Assembly: GCA_020627785.1 (NCBI GenBank)
Contig: JAHDGF010000001.1
Coordinates: 13,056-77,055 of the forward strand
Origin: Saprospiraceae bacterium
GTDB lineage: Bacteria > Bacteroidota > Bacteroidia > Chitinophagales > Saprospiraceae
Direction of reading: 5' to 3'
Length of the DNA stretch: 64,000 bases
The translations under genes and the position numbers were made by a program. Shown here in pieces: positions 17,613-26,509 of the stretch; the first letter of the stretch is position 1, and every line of letters starts with the position of its first letter. The notes under the pieces are model-generated. The model saw nothing but the letters and a program-made list of their open reading frames with translations. It had not been told where the DNA came from and ran no database searches.

Positions 17613-17829
17613 TTTATTTTGTTTAATCGGTTGATTTTCTTTGCCTTATACCCGCATTAGGGGCTGCAAATATCGTTCTTTTCTTGATTAGTAGGGACTA
17701 AATTTTCACTTTTTTCCCTTGATTTTCAATTAATTAGTGACATTTCGAAGGACTCTTTTACTTTTGGATTTTTAAATCGATGCAGGAATATTCATTTAGT
17801 ATATTGCAGAATAATCCTAAAATAGGCAT

Positions 17830-18705
17830 ATGATACTATCAATGACTGGTTATGGCAAAGGCAGTTCCCAAGTAAATGGGAAGCAAATTAAGATTGAAAT
17901 AAAGTCTTTGAATGGCAAGTCTTCTGATATTAGAATGCGAATTCCCAACAACATCAAGGAAAAAGAACTTCTACTTCGCAAGCAAATTCTTAATTCTGCC
18001 ATTCGTGGAAAATTTGATGTAACACTCAAAATCGGTAACGAGACCGGAGCAGATGAATATTCACTCAACACCACTTTGGTTAAAAAATATGCCAAAGAGC
18101 TGAAAGAACTAAGAGAGGAATTAGGCCTTGATGATTCTGATATTCTTCAATCCATCATGAGAATACCCAATGTTGTGAGTCCTGAAGAAGGTGATTTGGA
18201 AGAAAATGAGTGGGTAGCCATTCAACAGGCGACTCAATCAGCATTGGAAATGCTTAAAAACTTTAGATCGGAGGAAGGAATGGTCCTTAAAACTGATCTT
18301 GGTTCAAGAGTAACCAACATAAAATCATATCTGACAGGAATAGAACCTTTGGAGAAATCTAGAATCGAAAATGTTCGTGAAAGAATGCATAAAAACCTAA
18401 ATCAGTGGATTAATGAAGAATCCATCGATAAAAACAGGTTTGAACAAGAAGTAATCTTCTACCTTGAAAAATTAGACATTACCGAAGAAAAAGTAAGATT
18501 GTCTCAACATTGCGACTACTTCTTGGATACTTTGAATAGTGAAAAAATTGAGAAGGGAAAAAAATTGGCCTTCATTTCACAAGAAATGGGTCGTGAAATT
18601 AATACACTTGGAGCCAAGGCTCAACAGTCCGATATTCAACAATACGTAGTAATGATGAAAGATGAGCTGGAAAAAATTAAAGAACAGCTTGCTAACATTA
18701 TTTAG
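17830..18705 (+). CDS. yicC: YicC family endoribonuclease-like protein
   Basis: The 291-residue protein shows the YicC start (ILSMTGYGKGS) and the characteristic C-terminal domain (EKLDITEEKVRLSQHCDYF; GKKLAFISQEMGREINTLGAKAQ). E. coli YicC has been reported as an endoribonuclease acting on small RNAs. The 3' end overlaps gmk by 44 bases, a pairing common in bacteria, so the two are one operon. Confidence 0.93.
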   Translation: MILSMTGYGKGSSQVNGKQIKIEIKSLNGKSSDIRMRIPNNIKEKELLLRKQILNSAIRGKFDVTLKIGNETGADEYSLNTTLVKKYAKELKELREELGLDDSDILQSIMRIPNVVSPEEGDLEENEWVAIQQATQSALEMLKNFRSEEGMVLKTDLGSRVTNIKSYLTGIEPLEKSRIENVRERMHKNLNQWINEESIDKNRFEQEVIFYLEKLDITEEKVRLSQHCDYFLDTLNSEKIEKGKKLAFISQEMGREINTLGAKAQQSDIQQYVVMMKDELEKIKEQLANII

Positions 18706-19297
18706 TAAACCAAAAGCTGTCGTCCCCAAACACAAGCATTTAATCTTTACTGCACCCTCTGGTGCAGGCAAAACAACCATAGTAAGACATTTACTAAAGG
18801 AATACGATAGCCTAGACTTTAGTGTGTCAGCGACTACAAGAAAAAAAAGGGCCCATGAAGTTGATGGGAAGGACTATTACTTTTTAAGTCTGGAAGATTT
18901 TAAGGCGAAGATTAAGCAAAATGCTTTTGTTGAATATGAGGAGGTCTATGAGAATCAATTTTACGGCACCTTATTTTCTGAAGTCGAACGGATAGAAAAA
19001 TTGAACAAACACATTGTATTTGATATTGATGTTCGAGGGGCCATCAGTTTGAAAAAATCATTCGGAGAGCGGGTTCTGGCGGTTTTTATTAGACCACCAT
19101 CCTTTAATGTTTTAAAGCAAAGATTGATTGATAGAAATACTGAATCTGAAGATGCGCTGAAGAAACGGATTGAAAAAATGCAACGCGAATTGGCCTATGA
19201 AAATAAATTTGACAAAATTCTTGTCAACGATTTGCTCGAAGTTGCGTTAGAAGAAGCAGAGCTTATTGCCGAAACCTTTTTAGATTTAGAACATTAA
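18662..19297 (+). CDS. gmk: Guanylate kinase
   Basis: Converts GMP plus ATP to GDP plus ADP. The P-loop is APSGAGKTT at about residues 31-39. GMP-binding parts include SVSATTRKKRAHEVDGKDYYF and VEYEEVYENQFYGT. The N-terminus is about 25 residues longer than most Gmk proteins, because the only upstream ATG (18662) lies inside yicC. A TTG at 18689 would shorten it by nine residues. Otherwise the length and motifs are normal. Confidence 0.93.
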   Translation: MSWKKLKNSLLTLFSKPKAVVPKHKHLIFTAPSGAGKTTIVRHLLKEYDSLDFSVSATTRKKRAHEVDGKDYYFLSLEDFKAKIKQNAFVEYEEVYENQFYGTLFSEVERIEKLNKHIVFDIDVRGAISLKKSFGERVLAVFIRPPSFNVLKQRLIDRNTESEDALKKRIEKMQRELAYENKFDKILVNDLLEVALEEAELIAETFLDLEH

Positions 19298-19303
19298 TTA
19301 GAT

Positions 19304-19690
19304 ATGGTTACTAAGACAACTAGAGGTATACAAATATCAGTTGAAACAAGTTATCTTCCGGATAAGTCCAATCCAGATCATAGTTATTATGTCTATGCCT
19401 ACTTTGTAAGTATAGAGAATCAGGAAAAACAACCGGTGCAATTATTAAGTCGCCATTGGATTATCACAGATGGGATGGGTAATAAACATGAAGTTAAAGG
19501 CGAAGGAGTAATCGGAGAACAACCCGTGTTGGAACATGGAGAAAAACATAGTTACCAATCGTGGAGCCCACTTCCTACAAAATTGGGAAAGATGGAAGGA
19601 TCGTACCTCATGCAAAATCTAAGCACTGATGAAAAATTTCAAGTCCAGATTCCTCCCTTTGTTCTAGTACACTTTGAGCTTGAAAACTAA
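19304..19690 (+). CDS. apaG: ApaG-domain protein (Co2+/Mg2+ efflux protein ApaG family)
   Basis: The 128-residue protein is a single ApaG/F-box-A beta-sandwich: TTRGIQISVETSYLPDKSNP at the start, then LLSRHWIITDGMGNKHEVKGEGVIGEQPVL, a nearly complete family signature, and a YQSWSPLPTKLGKMEGSY segment. The biochemical role is poorly known; links to metal efflux and nucleotide binding are reported. It starts 6 bases after gmk, so it is the third gene of the yicC-gmk-apaG operon. Confidence 0.93.
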   Translation: MVTKTTRGIQISVETSYLPDKSNPDHSYYVYAYFVSIENQEKQPVQLLSRHWIITDGMGNKHEVKGEGVIGEQPVLEHGEKHSYQSWSPLPTKLGKMEGSYLMQNLSTDEKFQVQIPPFVLVHFELEN

Positions 19691-19695
19691 ACGAC

Positions 19696-20946
19696 TTAAC
19701 TTTTGACGGAAGTCGTATTCTCTATCTGTACTTCACCCATATAAATAATCTCACCTTGCTCACTATTGCTTGAAGCGACTTGGATTCCATTCCACTGTTC
19801 GCCACAGTCATTGTGGATTTTGCAGTGATCAAGAATTAATTTACCTCCAGGCTCTACTGTAATTGAAGAACCTTTTGCCATCGAGACACGACACTTTATG
19901 GTCAATGATCCTCCCTTTTTAATGACCACGTTGTGAGATAAATCTAATGACCCCCTCCATTGAGTCTGGTCTTTTACCACAATCGTTTTACTTCCATCGA
20001 AATCACACCAACTTGGAATGACCAATTTTCTCAACTCTGAACTTGTATTAGAAAAGTTCTTATGAATCTTTCCTAGTTGGCAAGGTGTGATTGCCATTTG
20101 ACTATTATTATAGTCCATCATATTATTCGATCCAGGTTCTGGGCACTTTTCCGTTCCATCTGGTTGCCAGCAGTTTTTATGGACCGGAGTATCGTCACAG
20201 CCATCATTTTTATACCATGAATGCCGCAGACCAAAGATGTGTCCAACCTCATGGTTTAGTAAGGTTGCAAAATTCCACGGCTTGTCTGGTTGCTCCACCA
20301 GCCCAGCTAGTTTTAATGAAGTACCTAAAGCAATTCCTGTACTTGCAGCCTTATACCTTCCAGTTTTTAGACTGTCGGGGTGGTGGGGCATTACGAATAC
20401 GTTGAGGATGGTATCATCTGAGATGGCGTACTTTTTTATGACATCTCGATTATAATTGTTTTTATCTTTTCCTTTATTTAAGAAAAATGATAGTTCATCA
20501 TCCTGATGAAAAAAGAACCCATCATCGTCTTTAGAAGTAGGAGTAATCACATACTGGTATTGCGGCGATAAGTTCGGTGTGTCATTATTAACAGGAAGCT
20601 TCATTTTATTATTTCGTGTCAACCGATCATTTGCATTAGCGATCAAAGTCTTCATGTACTTCCGGCCCTTCTGTTCACTGAAATTATGTATTCCAGTACT
20701 TGAGTCCATAAAATGAACGTTGAGGCGTATGTGTCGTAGTGGTCTTAGTAAGGTGTCATAGGGAGCATAGTCGAGTGGGTCCACACAAGATCTAATATCT
20801 TTTTGTTTCGTTTCACGCACAGCCACTTCTTCCAATGCAGCTTGCGTTCCTACCGTTAAATAGGATGTCCTTTTGTTGCATTGAATCTGAAAGATTAGAC
20901 TCAATATTAGAATTGAAAAGAGTACTATGTATTCATTGCTCCGCAT
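19696..20946 (-). CDS. Secreted zinc metalloprotease (M43-like) with a short beta-rich C-terminus
   Basis: The active-site motif is HEVGHIFGLRH (two zinc His, catalytic Glu, and a third His). It is followed by Cys-rich loops, GCDDTPVHKNC, and a Met-turn-like NMMDYN, as in pappalysin-type M43 proteases. I place the start at Met20 of the longest frame (20946), which gives a hydrophobic signal segment ending QIQC and leaves a 22-base overlap with fabG; the longest frame starts at 21003. After the catalytic domain come about 90 residues with beta-helix-like repeats (LTIKCRVSMAKGSSITVEPGGKLILDHCKI), and the protein then stops. No T9SS C-terminal domain is present, although related secreted proteins usually have one. 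It may be truncated. The 3' end is 5 bases from convergent apaG. Confidence 0.82.
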   Translation of the reverse strand: MRSNEYIVLFSILILSLIFQIQCNKRTSYLTVGTQAALEEVAVRETKQKDIRSCVDPLDYAPYDTLLRPLRHIRLNVHFMDSSTGIHNFSEQKGRKYMKTLIANANDRLTRNNKMKLPVNNDTPNLSPQYQYVITPTSKDDDGFFFHQDDELSFFLNKGKDKNNYNRDVIKKYAISDDTILNVFVMPHHPDSLKTGRYKAASTGIALGTSLKLAGLVEQPDKPWNFATLLNHEVGHIFGLRHSWYKNDGCDDTPVHKNCWQPDGTEKCPEPGSNNMMDYNNSQMAITPCQLGKIHKNFSNTSSELRKLVIPSWCDFDGSKTIVVKDQTQWRGSLDLSHNVVIKKGGSLTIKCRVSMAKGSSITVEPGGKLILDHCKIHNDCGEQWNGIQVASSNSEQGEIIYMGEVQIENTTSVKS

Positions 20947-21671
20947 ACGCTTAATACTTGTCCTGAAATATATGATGAAAGATCTGACCCCAAGAATACA
21001 CACATATTTGCGACGTCATCTCCTTGCCCAAATCTCTTTAATGGAATACTATCCGTATATGCTTTTTTAGTTGACTCGTCTAGTTCGTCAGTCATTTCGG
21101 TTGCAATAAATCCAGGCGCTACCGCATTACATCGAATATTTCTTGAGCCGACTTCTTTGGCGATTGATTTACTGAAACCAATTATTCCTGCCTTTGAGGC
21201 TGCATAGTTTGCTTGTCCAGCATTTCCGAAAACACCCACAACAGAACTCATATTAATAATGCTTCCTAAACGATTTTTCATCATTGGCTTAATGACGTGC
21301 TTGGTAACATTAAATACAGATTTTAAATTGACCTCCATGACACCATCCCATTGCTCTTCAGACATTCTCAACATTAAGGTATCCTTTGTGATTCCTGCAT
21401 TATTTACCAAAATATGGACTGTCCCAAACTTTTCAATCACCTGATTCACCAGCGATTCAGCTTCATCGTATTTACTGGCATCCGATTGGATGGCAATGAT
21501 TCGATCTGCAGAATCTGCAAATTCAGCGACAATGGCATCGGCTTTTGCACTTGAAGATCTGTAGGTAAATGCTACAGAGGCTCCTTCATTCATGAATTTT
21601 CTTACGATGGCTGCTCCAATTCCTCTTGAACCTCCAGTAATAATGGCAATTTTTCCGTCTAATAGACCCAT
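20925..21671 (-). CDS. fabG: 3-oxoacyl-[acyl-carrier-protein] reductase
   Basis: The 248-residue short-chain dehydrogenase reduces 3-oxoacyl-ACP with NADPH in fatty acid synthesis. The cofactor loop is GGSRGIGAAIV. The catalytic set is SSVVGVFGN (Ser), then YAASKAG (Tyr and Lys). The C-terminal FLGSDLSSYISGQVLSVCGAM is typical of FabG. A well-placed promoter lies upstream (21700-21728). The 3' end overlaps the metalloprotease start by 22 bases, so the two are co-transcribed. Confidence 0.92.
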   Translation of the reverse strand: MGLLDGKIAIITGGSRGIGAAIVRKFMNEGASVAFTYRSSSAKADAIVAEFADSADRIIAIQSDASKYDEAESLVNQVIEKFGTVHILVNNAGITKDTLMLRMSEEQWDGVMEVNLKSVFNVTKHVIKPMMKNRLGSIINMSSVVGVFGNAGQANYAASKAGIIGFSKSIAKEVGSRNIRCNAVAPGFIATEMTDELDESTKKAYTDSIPLKRFGQGDDVANMCVFLGSDLSSYISGQVLSVCGAMNT

Positions 21672-21699
21672 AAATTTTATTTCTGTTTAACTATTTCAC

Positions 21700-21728
21700 C
21701 AAAAATACTGTTTATTTTCTAGAGACAA
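21700..21728 (-). promoter_or_regulatory. Promoter of fabG
   Basis: On the minus strand, TTG (21726-21728) is followed 18 bases later by TATTTTTG (21700-21707). This fits the Bacteroidota housekeeping consensus TTG-N19-TAnnTTTG. Transcription would start near 21693, about 20 bases before the ATG. Confidence 0.6.
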
Positions 21729-21748
21729 CATCGGAGATGGCAATGTCT

Positions 21749-21756
21749 TACCTTTG
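21749..21756 (+). promoter_or_regulatory. -7 element of acyl-CoA oxidase-like gene
   Basis: TACCTTTG is an exact match to the Bacteroidota -7 consensus TAnnTTTG. It lies 18 bases before the ATG at 21775. No TTG is found at the usual -33 distance. It is back-to-back with the fabG promoter. Confidence 0.5.
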
Positions 21757-21774
21757 TATTAATTAATATTTGAT

Positions 21775-24102
21775 ATGGCAGTTATTGAAACAAAAGAATC
21801 TAAATTTTCTCCAGGGGTATTAAGTATGTTACCCTTATTCTATGTTGGATGGTCTGATAGTGTTTTAAGTCCTTCAGAAATGAATATGATTCATAAGCAA
21901 TTGGATAACCTCGAATTTTTAACGGATGAGGATAGAACTTACTTAATTAAATGGACAGATCCCACAGATCCTCCAAGTCCAGAAATATTTAGAAATTGGA
22001 TTCAAGCCATACGTTCGCATTCCGCAAAAATTGAAGATTCTAAGAAAACATCTTTGGTAAATCTTGGTCTTGAATTGGCGCAGGCAAGTATTGGTTACAA
22101 TAAAGAAGAGATCTGGAAGTCTCCGAAGACTAGAATGGCTTTGGAAGAGATGGGAACAGCACTGGGAGTGACCACCTTAAATAGTCAGCAATTACTTCTT
22201 GGGAAAGTGCAGAATGAAACCGTTGATCTGGAAGAAAAAAGTGTTGGATTTACAGCGGCTGATATGCTTGCGGTTCTTGATGGTGATAATAAAGGAATCA
22301 ACGATCGGATGCGTAAACTTTTGCGTGATCCCGCTTTCGCAAATACAGGAGTACAAAATAAAGAAGAGTATCGTTTAGAAATTCTAAGACAGTGCCGAGA
22401 ATTAGCAAAACAAGGATTGAGTGCTTATGCCTTTCCAACCGAATATGGTGGTTCTGCAAAATATGGTGAACACATTGCAGTCTTTGAAATGTTAGGATTT
22501 CATGACATAAGCTTAACCATAAAATTCGGAGTACAGTTTGGATTATTTGGAGGAGCAGTCATGGGATTAGGTACTGAGAAACATCATAAAAAATATGTTG
22601 AAGCTCTAATCAAAACAGATTTGTTGGGTTGCTTTGCAATGACTGAAACAGGTCATGGCTCCAATGTAAAAGGACTTGAGACAACCATCACTTATGATTC
22701 GGAGAAAGATGAGTTGATAGTCCATACGCCACATGAAAAAGCCAGCAAAGAATATATTGGTAACGCATTGCACTCTTCAATGGCTGCAGTGTTTGGCCAA
22801 CTCATAGTTCAAGGCGAAAATCAGGGGGTACATTGTGTTCTCGTTAAAGTGCGAGATGAAAACGATAAGGTTGCCCCAGGTGTACGTGTCAGAGACTGTG
22901 GGTATAAGATGGGATTGAATGGAGTAGACAATGGAATGTTTTGGTTTGATCAAGTTCGAGTGCCTAGAGAAAATCTTTTGGATAGATTTGGTACGATTAA
23001 CGATGAAGGAGAATACGAATCAAAAATTGTTAATCCAAACAAGCGATTTTTCACCATGTTGGGAGCGCTTATTACTGGAAGAGTTTCAGTTGGTTTGGCC
23101 GGAATAAGTGCAAGTAAATCTGCCTTGACCATTGCGATAAAATATGGATTACAGAGGAGACAGTTTGCACCGAAAGATGGAATGCCGGAAACGATTCTCA
23201 TGGATTATCCAAGTCACCAGCATCGCTTATTGCCAAAATTAGCTAAGACTTATGCCTATCACTTTGCACTACAGGCATTAGCAGTTGAGTTGGTCGAGAC
23301 TCCAAGAGATGGAGATTTTAGGAAGGTAGAAACAAAGGCTGCTGGCCTTAAGGCTTTGGCTACTTGGCATACAACAGAAACAATTCAAGAATGTAGAGAG
23401 GCATGTGGCGGAAAAGGATACCTAGACGAGAATCGATTGTCTGACCTAAAGGCAGATACAGACATATTTACAACTTTCGAGGGGGACAATACAGTCTTAC
23501 TTCAATTAGTTGCCAAAGGTGTTCTTACCGAATTTCAAAAGTCATTGTCTGAGAATAGTTTCTACGGGGTGATTAAATTTATTTCAAGTAGACTTTCTCA
23601 TAGAATTATTGAAATCAGTCCTGCTTATGCCAATAATACTTCTCAAGATCACTTACTTGATCCTAAGTTTCATGCGCATGCCTTTAAATATAGAAAGGAG
23701 AAATTGGTGCTAACAGTAAGCCAACGTATGAGAAGTTACTTGGGTCAAAGAATCAATCCAAACGATGCATATATGCGTTGTCAAATGCACATGCTTGAAT
23801 TAGCAAAAGCATATACGGAAGAATTAGTATTGGAAGAATTCCATAAGGCGATTGAGAAGGTAGAAAATTCAGAGTTGAAATCTGCCTTACATAATTTAAG
23901 TGCACTATATGCTTTGCAGACCATTGAAGATGTAAAAGGCTTTTATCTAGAGAACGAATATTTCGAAGGAAATAAGACCAAAGCAATTCGTAGAATGATA
24001 GCCAAGCTTAATCGCGATCTACGTCCAATGGCCGGATTGCTTGTAGACGCTTTTGGAATTCCTGAGGAGTTATTGGGTGCGCAGATTGTTTTATATAATT
24101 AA
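21775..24102 (+). CDS. Acyl-CoA dehydrogenase/oxidase family enzyme
   Basis: The 775-residue flavoenzyme is longer than ordinary acyl-CoA dehydrogenases (about 380-400). It has an extra N-terminal helical domain (about 1-150) and a long C-terminal domain, as in acyl-CoA oxidases. The FAD and substrate core is marked by CFAMTETGHGSNVKGLETT, GVDNGMFWFDQVRVPRENLLDRF and the oxidase-like EACGGKGYL...TFEGDNTVLLQL. It likely performs the first step of fatty acid beta-oxidation; whether O2 or an electron-transfer flavoprotein is the acceptor is not visible. It is monocistronic, with its own promoter, and divergent from fabG. The 3' end is 9 bases from a convergent gene. Confidence 0.88.
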   Translation: MAVIETKESKFSPGVLSMLPLFYVGWSDSVLSPSEMNMIHKQLDNLEFLTDEDRTYLIKWTDPTDPPSPEIFRNWIQAIRSHSAKIEDSKKTSLVNLGLELAQASIGYNKEEIWKSPKTRMALEEMGTALGVTTLNSQQLLLGKVQNETVDLEEKSVGFTAADMLAVLDGDNKGINDRMRKLLRDPAFANTGVQNKEEYRLEILRQCRELAKQGLSAYAFPTEYGGSAKYGEHIAVFEMLGFHDISLTIKFGVQFGLFGGAVMGLGTEKHHKKYVEALIKTDLLGCFAMTETGHGSNVKGLETTITYDSEKDELIVHTPHEKASKEYIGNALHSSMAAVFGQLIVQGENQGVHCVLVKVRDENDKVAPGVRVRDCGYKMGLNGVDNGMFWFDQVRVPRENLLDRFGTINDEGEYESKIVNPNKRFFTMLGALITGRVSVGLAGISASKSALTIAIKYGLQRRQFAPKDGMPETILMDYPSHQHRLLPKLAKTYAYHFALQALAVELVETPRDGDFRKVETKAAGLKALATWHTTETIQECREACGGKGYLDENRLSDLKADTDIFTTFEGDNTVLLQLVAKGVLTEFQKSLSENSFYGVIKFISSRLSHRIIEISPAYANNTSQDHLLDPKFHAHAFKYRKEKLVLTVSQRMRSYLGQRINPNDAYMRCQMHMLELAKAYTEELVLEEFHKAIEKVENSELKSALHNLSALYALQTIEDVKGFYLENEYFEGNKTKAIRRMIAKLNRDLRPMAGLLVDAFGIPEELLGAQIVLYN

Positions 24103-24111
24103 TGGACTGAA

Positions 24112-24609
24112 CTAGAATTGTGCAGAGTTAATTTTTTTGCTTTCAGAATTTATAAGTTTAAGTAAAAGAGAGATTTGTCCAAAGTGATAATAACTATGTT
24201 CGATTAATCCTTCCACATTTCTTTCGTAGGTTCCGTATTCTTTTTTAATAAAAGGATCATCCCATTGATTATCTGGGAAGTCCGAAATTTTCTCGATTAT
24301 TGAGATTGAGTTTTCTTTATATAAATCTAGAAGTAATTTCCAGTTGGTTTCTGTGTCAATTATTTCCATGTCAAAACTAAATTGATCTCTAATTTCTAAA
24401 TCACCTCCTTTAAAAACATTCAAAATTCCTCCTACATAATAATTGATGTGAAAGGTAAGTTCGGCAATGGAATTATGGTCACCCATTTTATATATAGCTT
24501 GATTAAGATTAGTCTTACTCAGTTGTTCTAAAATGTTTGTTTTCGCTATCCATTCTCCGTCTAAGAGAACCTCCTTTAAGCGATTTGCTAGATTTTTACT
24601 TTTACTCAT
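24112..24609 (-). CDS. DinB family protein
   Basis: The 165-residue DinB-type four-helix bundle shows HNSIAELTFHINYYVGGILNVF (first metal His) and VEGLIEHSYYHFGQISLLLKL (last His pair). It is a second DinB-like protein, clearly distinct from the one at 12513-13028. It is encoded 12 bases downstream of the flavoprotein gene, so it is probably in the same transcript. The reaction is unknown. Confidence 0.82.
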   Translation of the reverse strand: MSKSKNLANRLKEVLLDGEWIAKTNILEQLSKTNLNQAIYKMGDHNSIAELTFHINYYVGGILNVFKGGDLEIRDQFSFDMEIIDTETNWKLLLDLYKENSISIIEKISDFPDNQWDDPFIKKEYGTYERNVEGLIEHSYYHFGQISLLLKLINSESKKINSAQF

Positions 24610-24621
24610 TTTCCAGCGTCT

Positions 24622-25866
24622 TTATTTATCGGTTAATAAATAGTCAATGGTATGATAGCCAGAAAGTATTGCTCCTGGCACACCCATTTGCTTATATGGG
24701 TCGTAAATTTCTCCTGCGAAATATACCTTTCTGTTTAATGGTTGCGCTAGGGCCTTAAGTCTGCCTTTATTTTCTTGCATAGCCATAGTCCAAGTACCTT
24801 GGGTAAATTCGTATTGCCCCCAATTTTCCAAGATAAACTCTCCTGAATAAGATTCAGTAGCTTGCCCATCAAACATTTGATCTAAATCTTCAAGTAAGCT
24901 TAAAATAATATCCTGTTCAGAACTTAGATCATAATATTTATTTACTTCAGGCCCTTTACATAGAAACCCCAGTATGTTAAATTGTGTGTTTTTCTTAAAG
25001 GCCATGTCATAGAATACTTTCTCCCCATTTGCAACTTTACAATTGATAGCATCAGGGTAAAACTTTTTTGCAAATTTCATAACTACCTTAAATCCTCGCT
25101 GGAATGAGATGGCCTCAATGGCCTCCTTCTTTTCTTCATCTATTTTTGGAATGAAACTTATCATATTAGATTTTAGAACACCAAGAGAAACAGTAACAAG
25201 CACTCTATCTGCCTTGTAAGTTTCTCCATTTGTAGTTTTTACAACGACTTCATCGCCGGAGTAGTTTATTTCTGAAACAGCTGAATTAAATTTAATTTTA
25301 TGCTTTACTGAATAAGCAATATTCTTATTGACGAAATCGTACCATGTAGATGTTTTGAACTTAGATTCTGGTAAGAAATTATACATGAAATCATTTCGCC
25401 AATCAGGGCTAACCTTATACTTTTTTCCATCCCAAGTTGCGGTGCTTTTTAAGTGGTATGAAATTAGTTCTTCATCAATTTCATCTCCTTGTTTTCCTTT
25501 TAACTTGTTTAAGGTTATTGGAGCGCTATGAAGCCATTCAGCACCAAGGTCGATTGGGAAATCAGCTAAGGTTGTATCTTTTTTCAACCTTCCTCCATAT
25601 CTATTGGTCGCCTCTAAAATTAGGTAATCAATGTTGTTCTGTTCCAACACCTTTGCTGCCGCTAATCCAGATGCACCTGCTCCAATGATGATTATCTTTC
25701 CCTTATAATTGTATTCTTTATGCAAGGCAGTTTCTGCAGGGAGTTTGTTTTCAGCTCTAGCAGCCCACGTAAAGCAGCTCGTTAAACTACAACTTATAGA
25801 AATAGTAAAAAGGAATATAAAGAAATGATTGAATCTAAGGCTTGGGGGTGTATTTATTTTAAACAT
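24622..25866 (-). CDS. FAD-dependent amine oxidase-like lipoprotein
   Basis: The Met at 25866 gives a signal peptide ending LTSC, an ideal lipobox (Cys32 of the mature numbering before cleavage). The longest frame begins 14 codons earlier, which would hide the signal. The mature enzyme has the dinucleotide fold GAGASGLAAAKVLE and ATNRYGGRLKK of the flavin monoamine oxidase family, and a C-terminal FAD-contact segment PLNRKVYFAGEIYDPYKQMGVPGAI. The substrate is unknown. An extracytoplasmic lipid-anchored amine oxidase is unusual, because members are mostly soluble. A palindrome (25903-25914) sits between this gene and the Crp-type gene upstream. Confidence 0.85.
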   Translation of the reverse strand: MFKINTPPSLRFNHFFIFLFTISISCSLTSCFTWAARAENKLPAETALHKEYNYKGKIIIIGAGASGLAAAKVLEQNNIDYLILEATNRYGGRLKKDTTLADFPIDLGAEWLHSAPITLNKLKGKQGDEIDEELISYHLKSTATWDGKKYKVSPDWRNDFMYNFLPESKFKTSTWYDFVNKNIAYSVKHKIKFNSAVSEINYSGDEVVVKTTNGETYKADRVLVTVSLGVLKSNMISFIPKIDEEKKEAIEAISFQRGFKVVMKFAKKFYPDAINCKVANGEKVFYDMAFKKNTQFNILGFLCKGPEVNKYYDLSSEQDIILSLLEDLDQMFDGQATESYSGEFILENWGQYEFTQGTWTMAMQENKGRLKALAQPLNRKVYFAGEIYDPYKQMGVPGAILSGYHTIDYLLTDK

Positions 25867-25902
25867 ATAGACAAATATCAAACAATCACCGCAAGGTTCC
25901 TT

Positions 25903-25914
25903 TGACAAATGTCA
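25903..25914. promoter_or_regulatory. Possible Crp/Fnr-type operator
   Basis: TGACA-AA-TGTCA is a perfect inverted repeat. It lies between the stop of the Crp/Fnr regulator (25920) and the start of the flavoprotein gene (25866), about 40 bases upstream of that start. Its half-sites resemble Crp/Fnr sites only loosely (two-base spacer rather than four to six). Whether it is an autoregulatory site or only a coincidental repeat is open. Confidence 0.3.
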
Positions 25915-25919
25915 CAAAA

Positions 25920-26489
25920 CTATTTTTTAGCTCTTATTCTACTTAGGGTTTCCCTGCTCATTCCTAAAAAAGAAGCAATATCAGTAAGAGATACCTTTTG
26001 TATTAGTCCTGGTGCGACTTTTATCAATTCTTCATATCGTTCTTGACTTGTCATAAACTGCAGTTTATGTAGTCTTTCCTCTAGGAACAAAGCATGATCT
26101 GTAATGATTTCAGTAATCCAGTGACTGATCGATAAATTTACTTTTGCAAGTTTTTTAATTGGTTCGATCTTTAATTGAATGAGTGTTGAATCTTCTATTA
26201 GTTCAATGGTTTCGTTAGAAGGTTGACCTTCAAAAGTTTTAATTGTTGAAGCGATTTCATTTTTAAATGCAAACCACAAGCACACCTCTTTTGATTCCTT
26301 TTGGTAGTAAGATTTTGCACTTCCATCTTTTATTAAATACAGGTAGTGATGTCGCTTTCCTTCTGAAATTAATTTCGTTCCCTTTACCTTTTCTATGATA
26401 CTTGCATGTGCGGTGATAGCATCAATAGATTGCTCATCTAACGCTGGAAATATTGAGTTTATATATTGTTTGAGTTCTGATTTATTCAT
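25920..26489 (-). CDS. Crp/Fnr family transcriptional regulator
   Basis: The 189-residue protein has a cyclic-nucleotide-binding-like beta-roll (about 25-110; ISEGKRHHYLYLIKDGSAKSYY), the long C helix, and a C-terminal winged helix with SLTDIASFLGMSRETLSRIR as recognition unit. There is no Cys cluster of the Fnr type, so oxygen sensing by iron-sulphur is unlikely. Arg residues of the classic cAMP pocket are not obvious, so the ligand is unknown. It lies between psd and the flavoprotein gene on the same strand. Confidence 0.88.
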   Translation of the reverse strand: MNKSELKQYINSIFPALDEQSIDAITAHASIIEKVKGTKLISEGKRHHYLYLIKDGSAKSYYQKESKEVCLWFAFKNEIASTIKTFEGQPSNETIELIEDSTLIQLKIEPIKKLAKVNLSISHWITEIITDHALFLEERLHKLQFMTSQERYEELIKVAPGLIQKVSLTDIASFLGMSRETLSRIRAKK

Positions 26490-26509
26490 TATTCCAGAAT
26501 TAACTCAAC

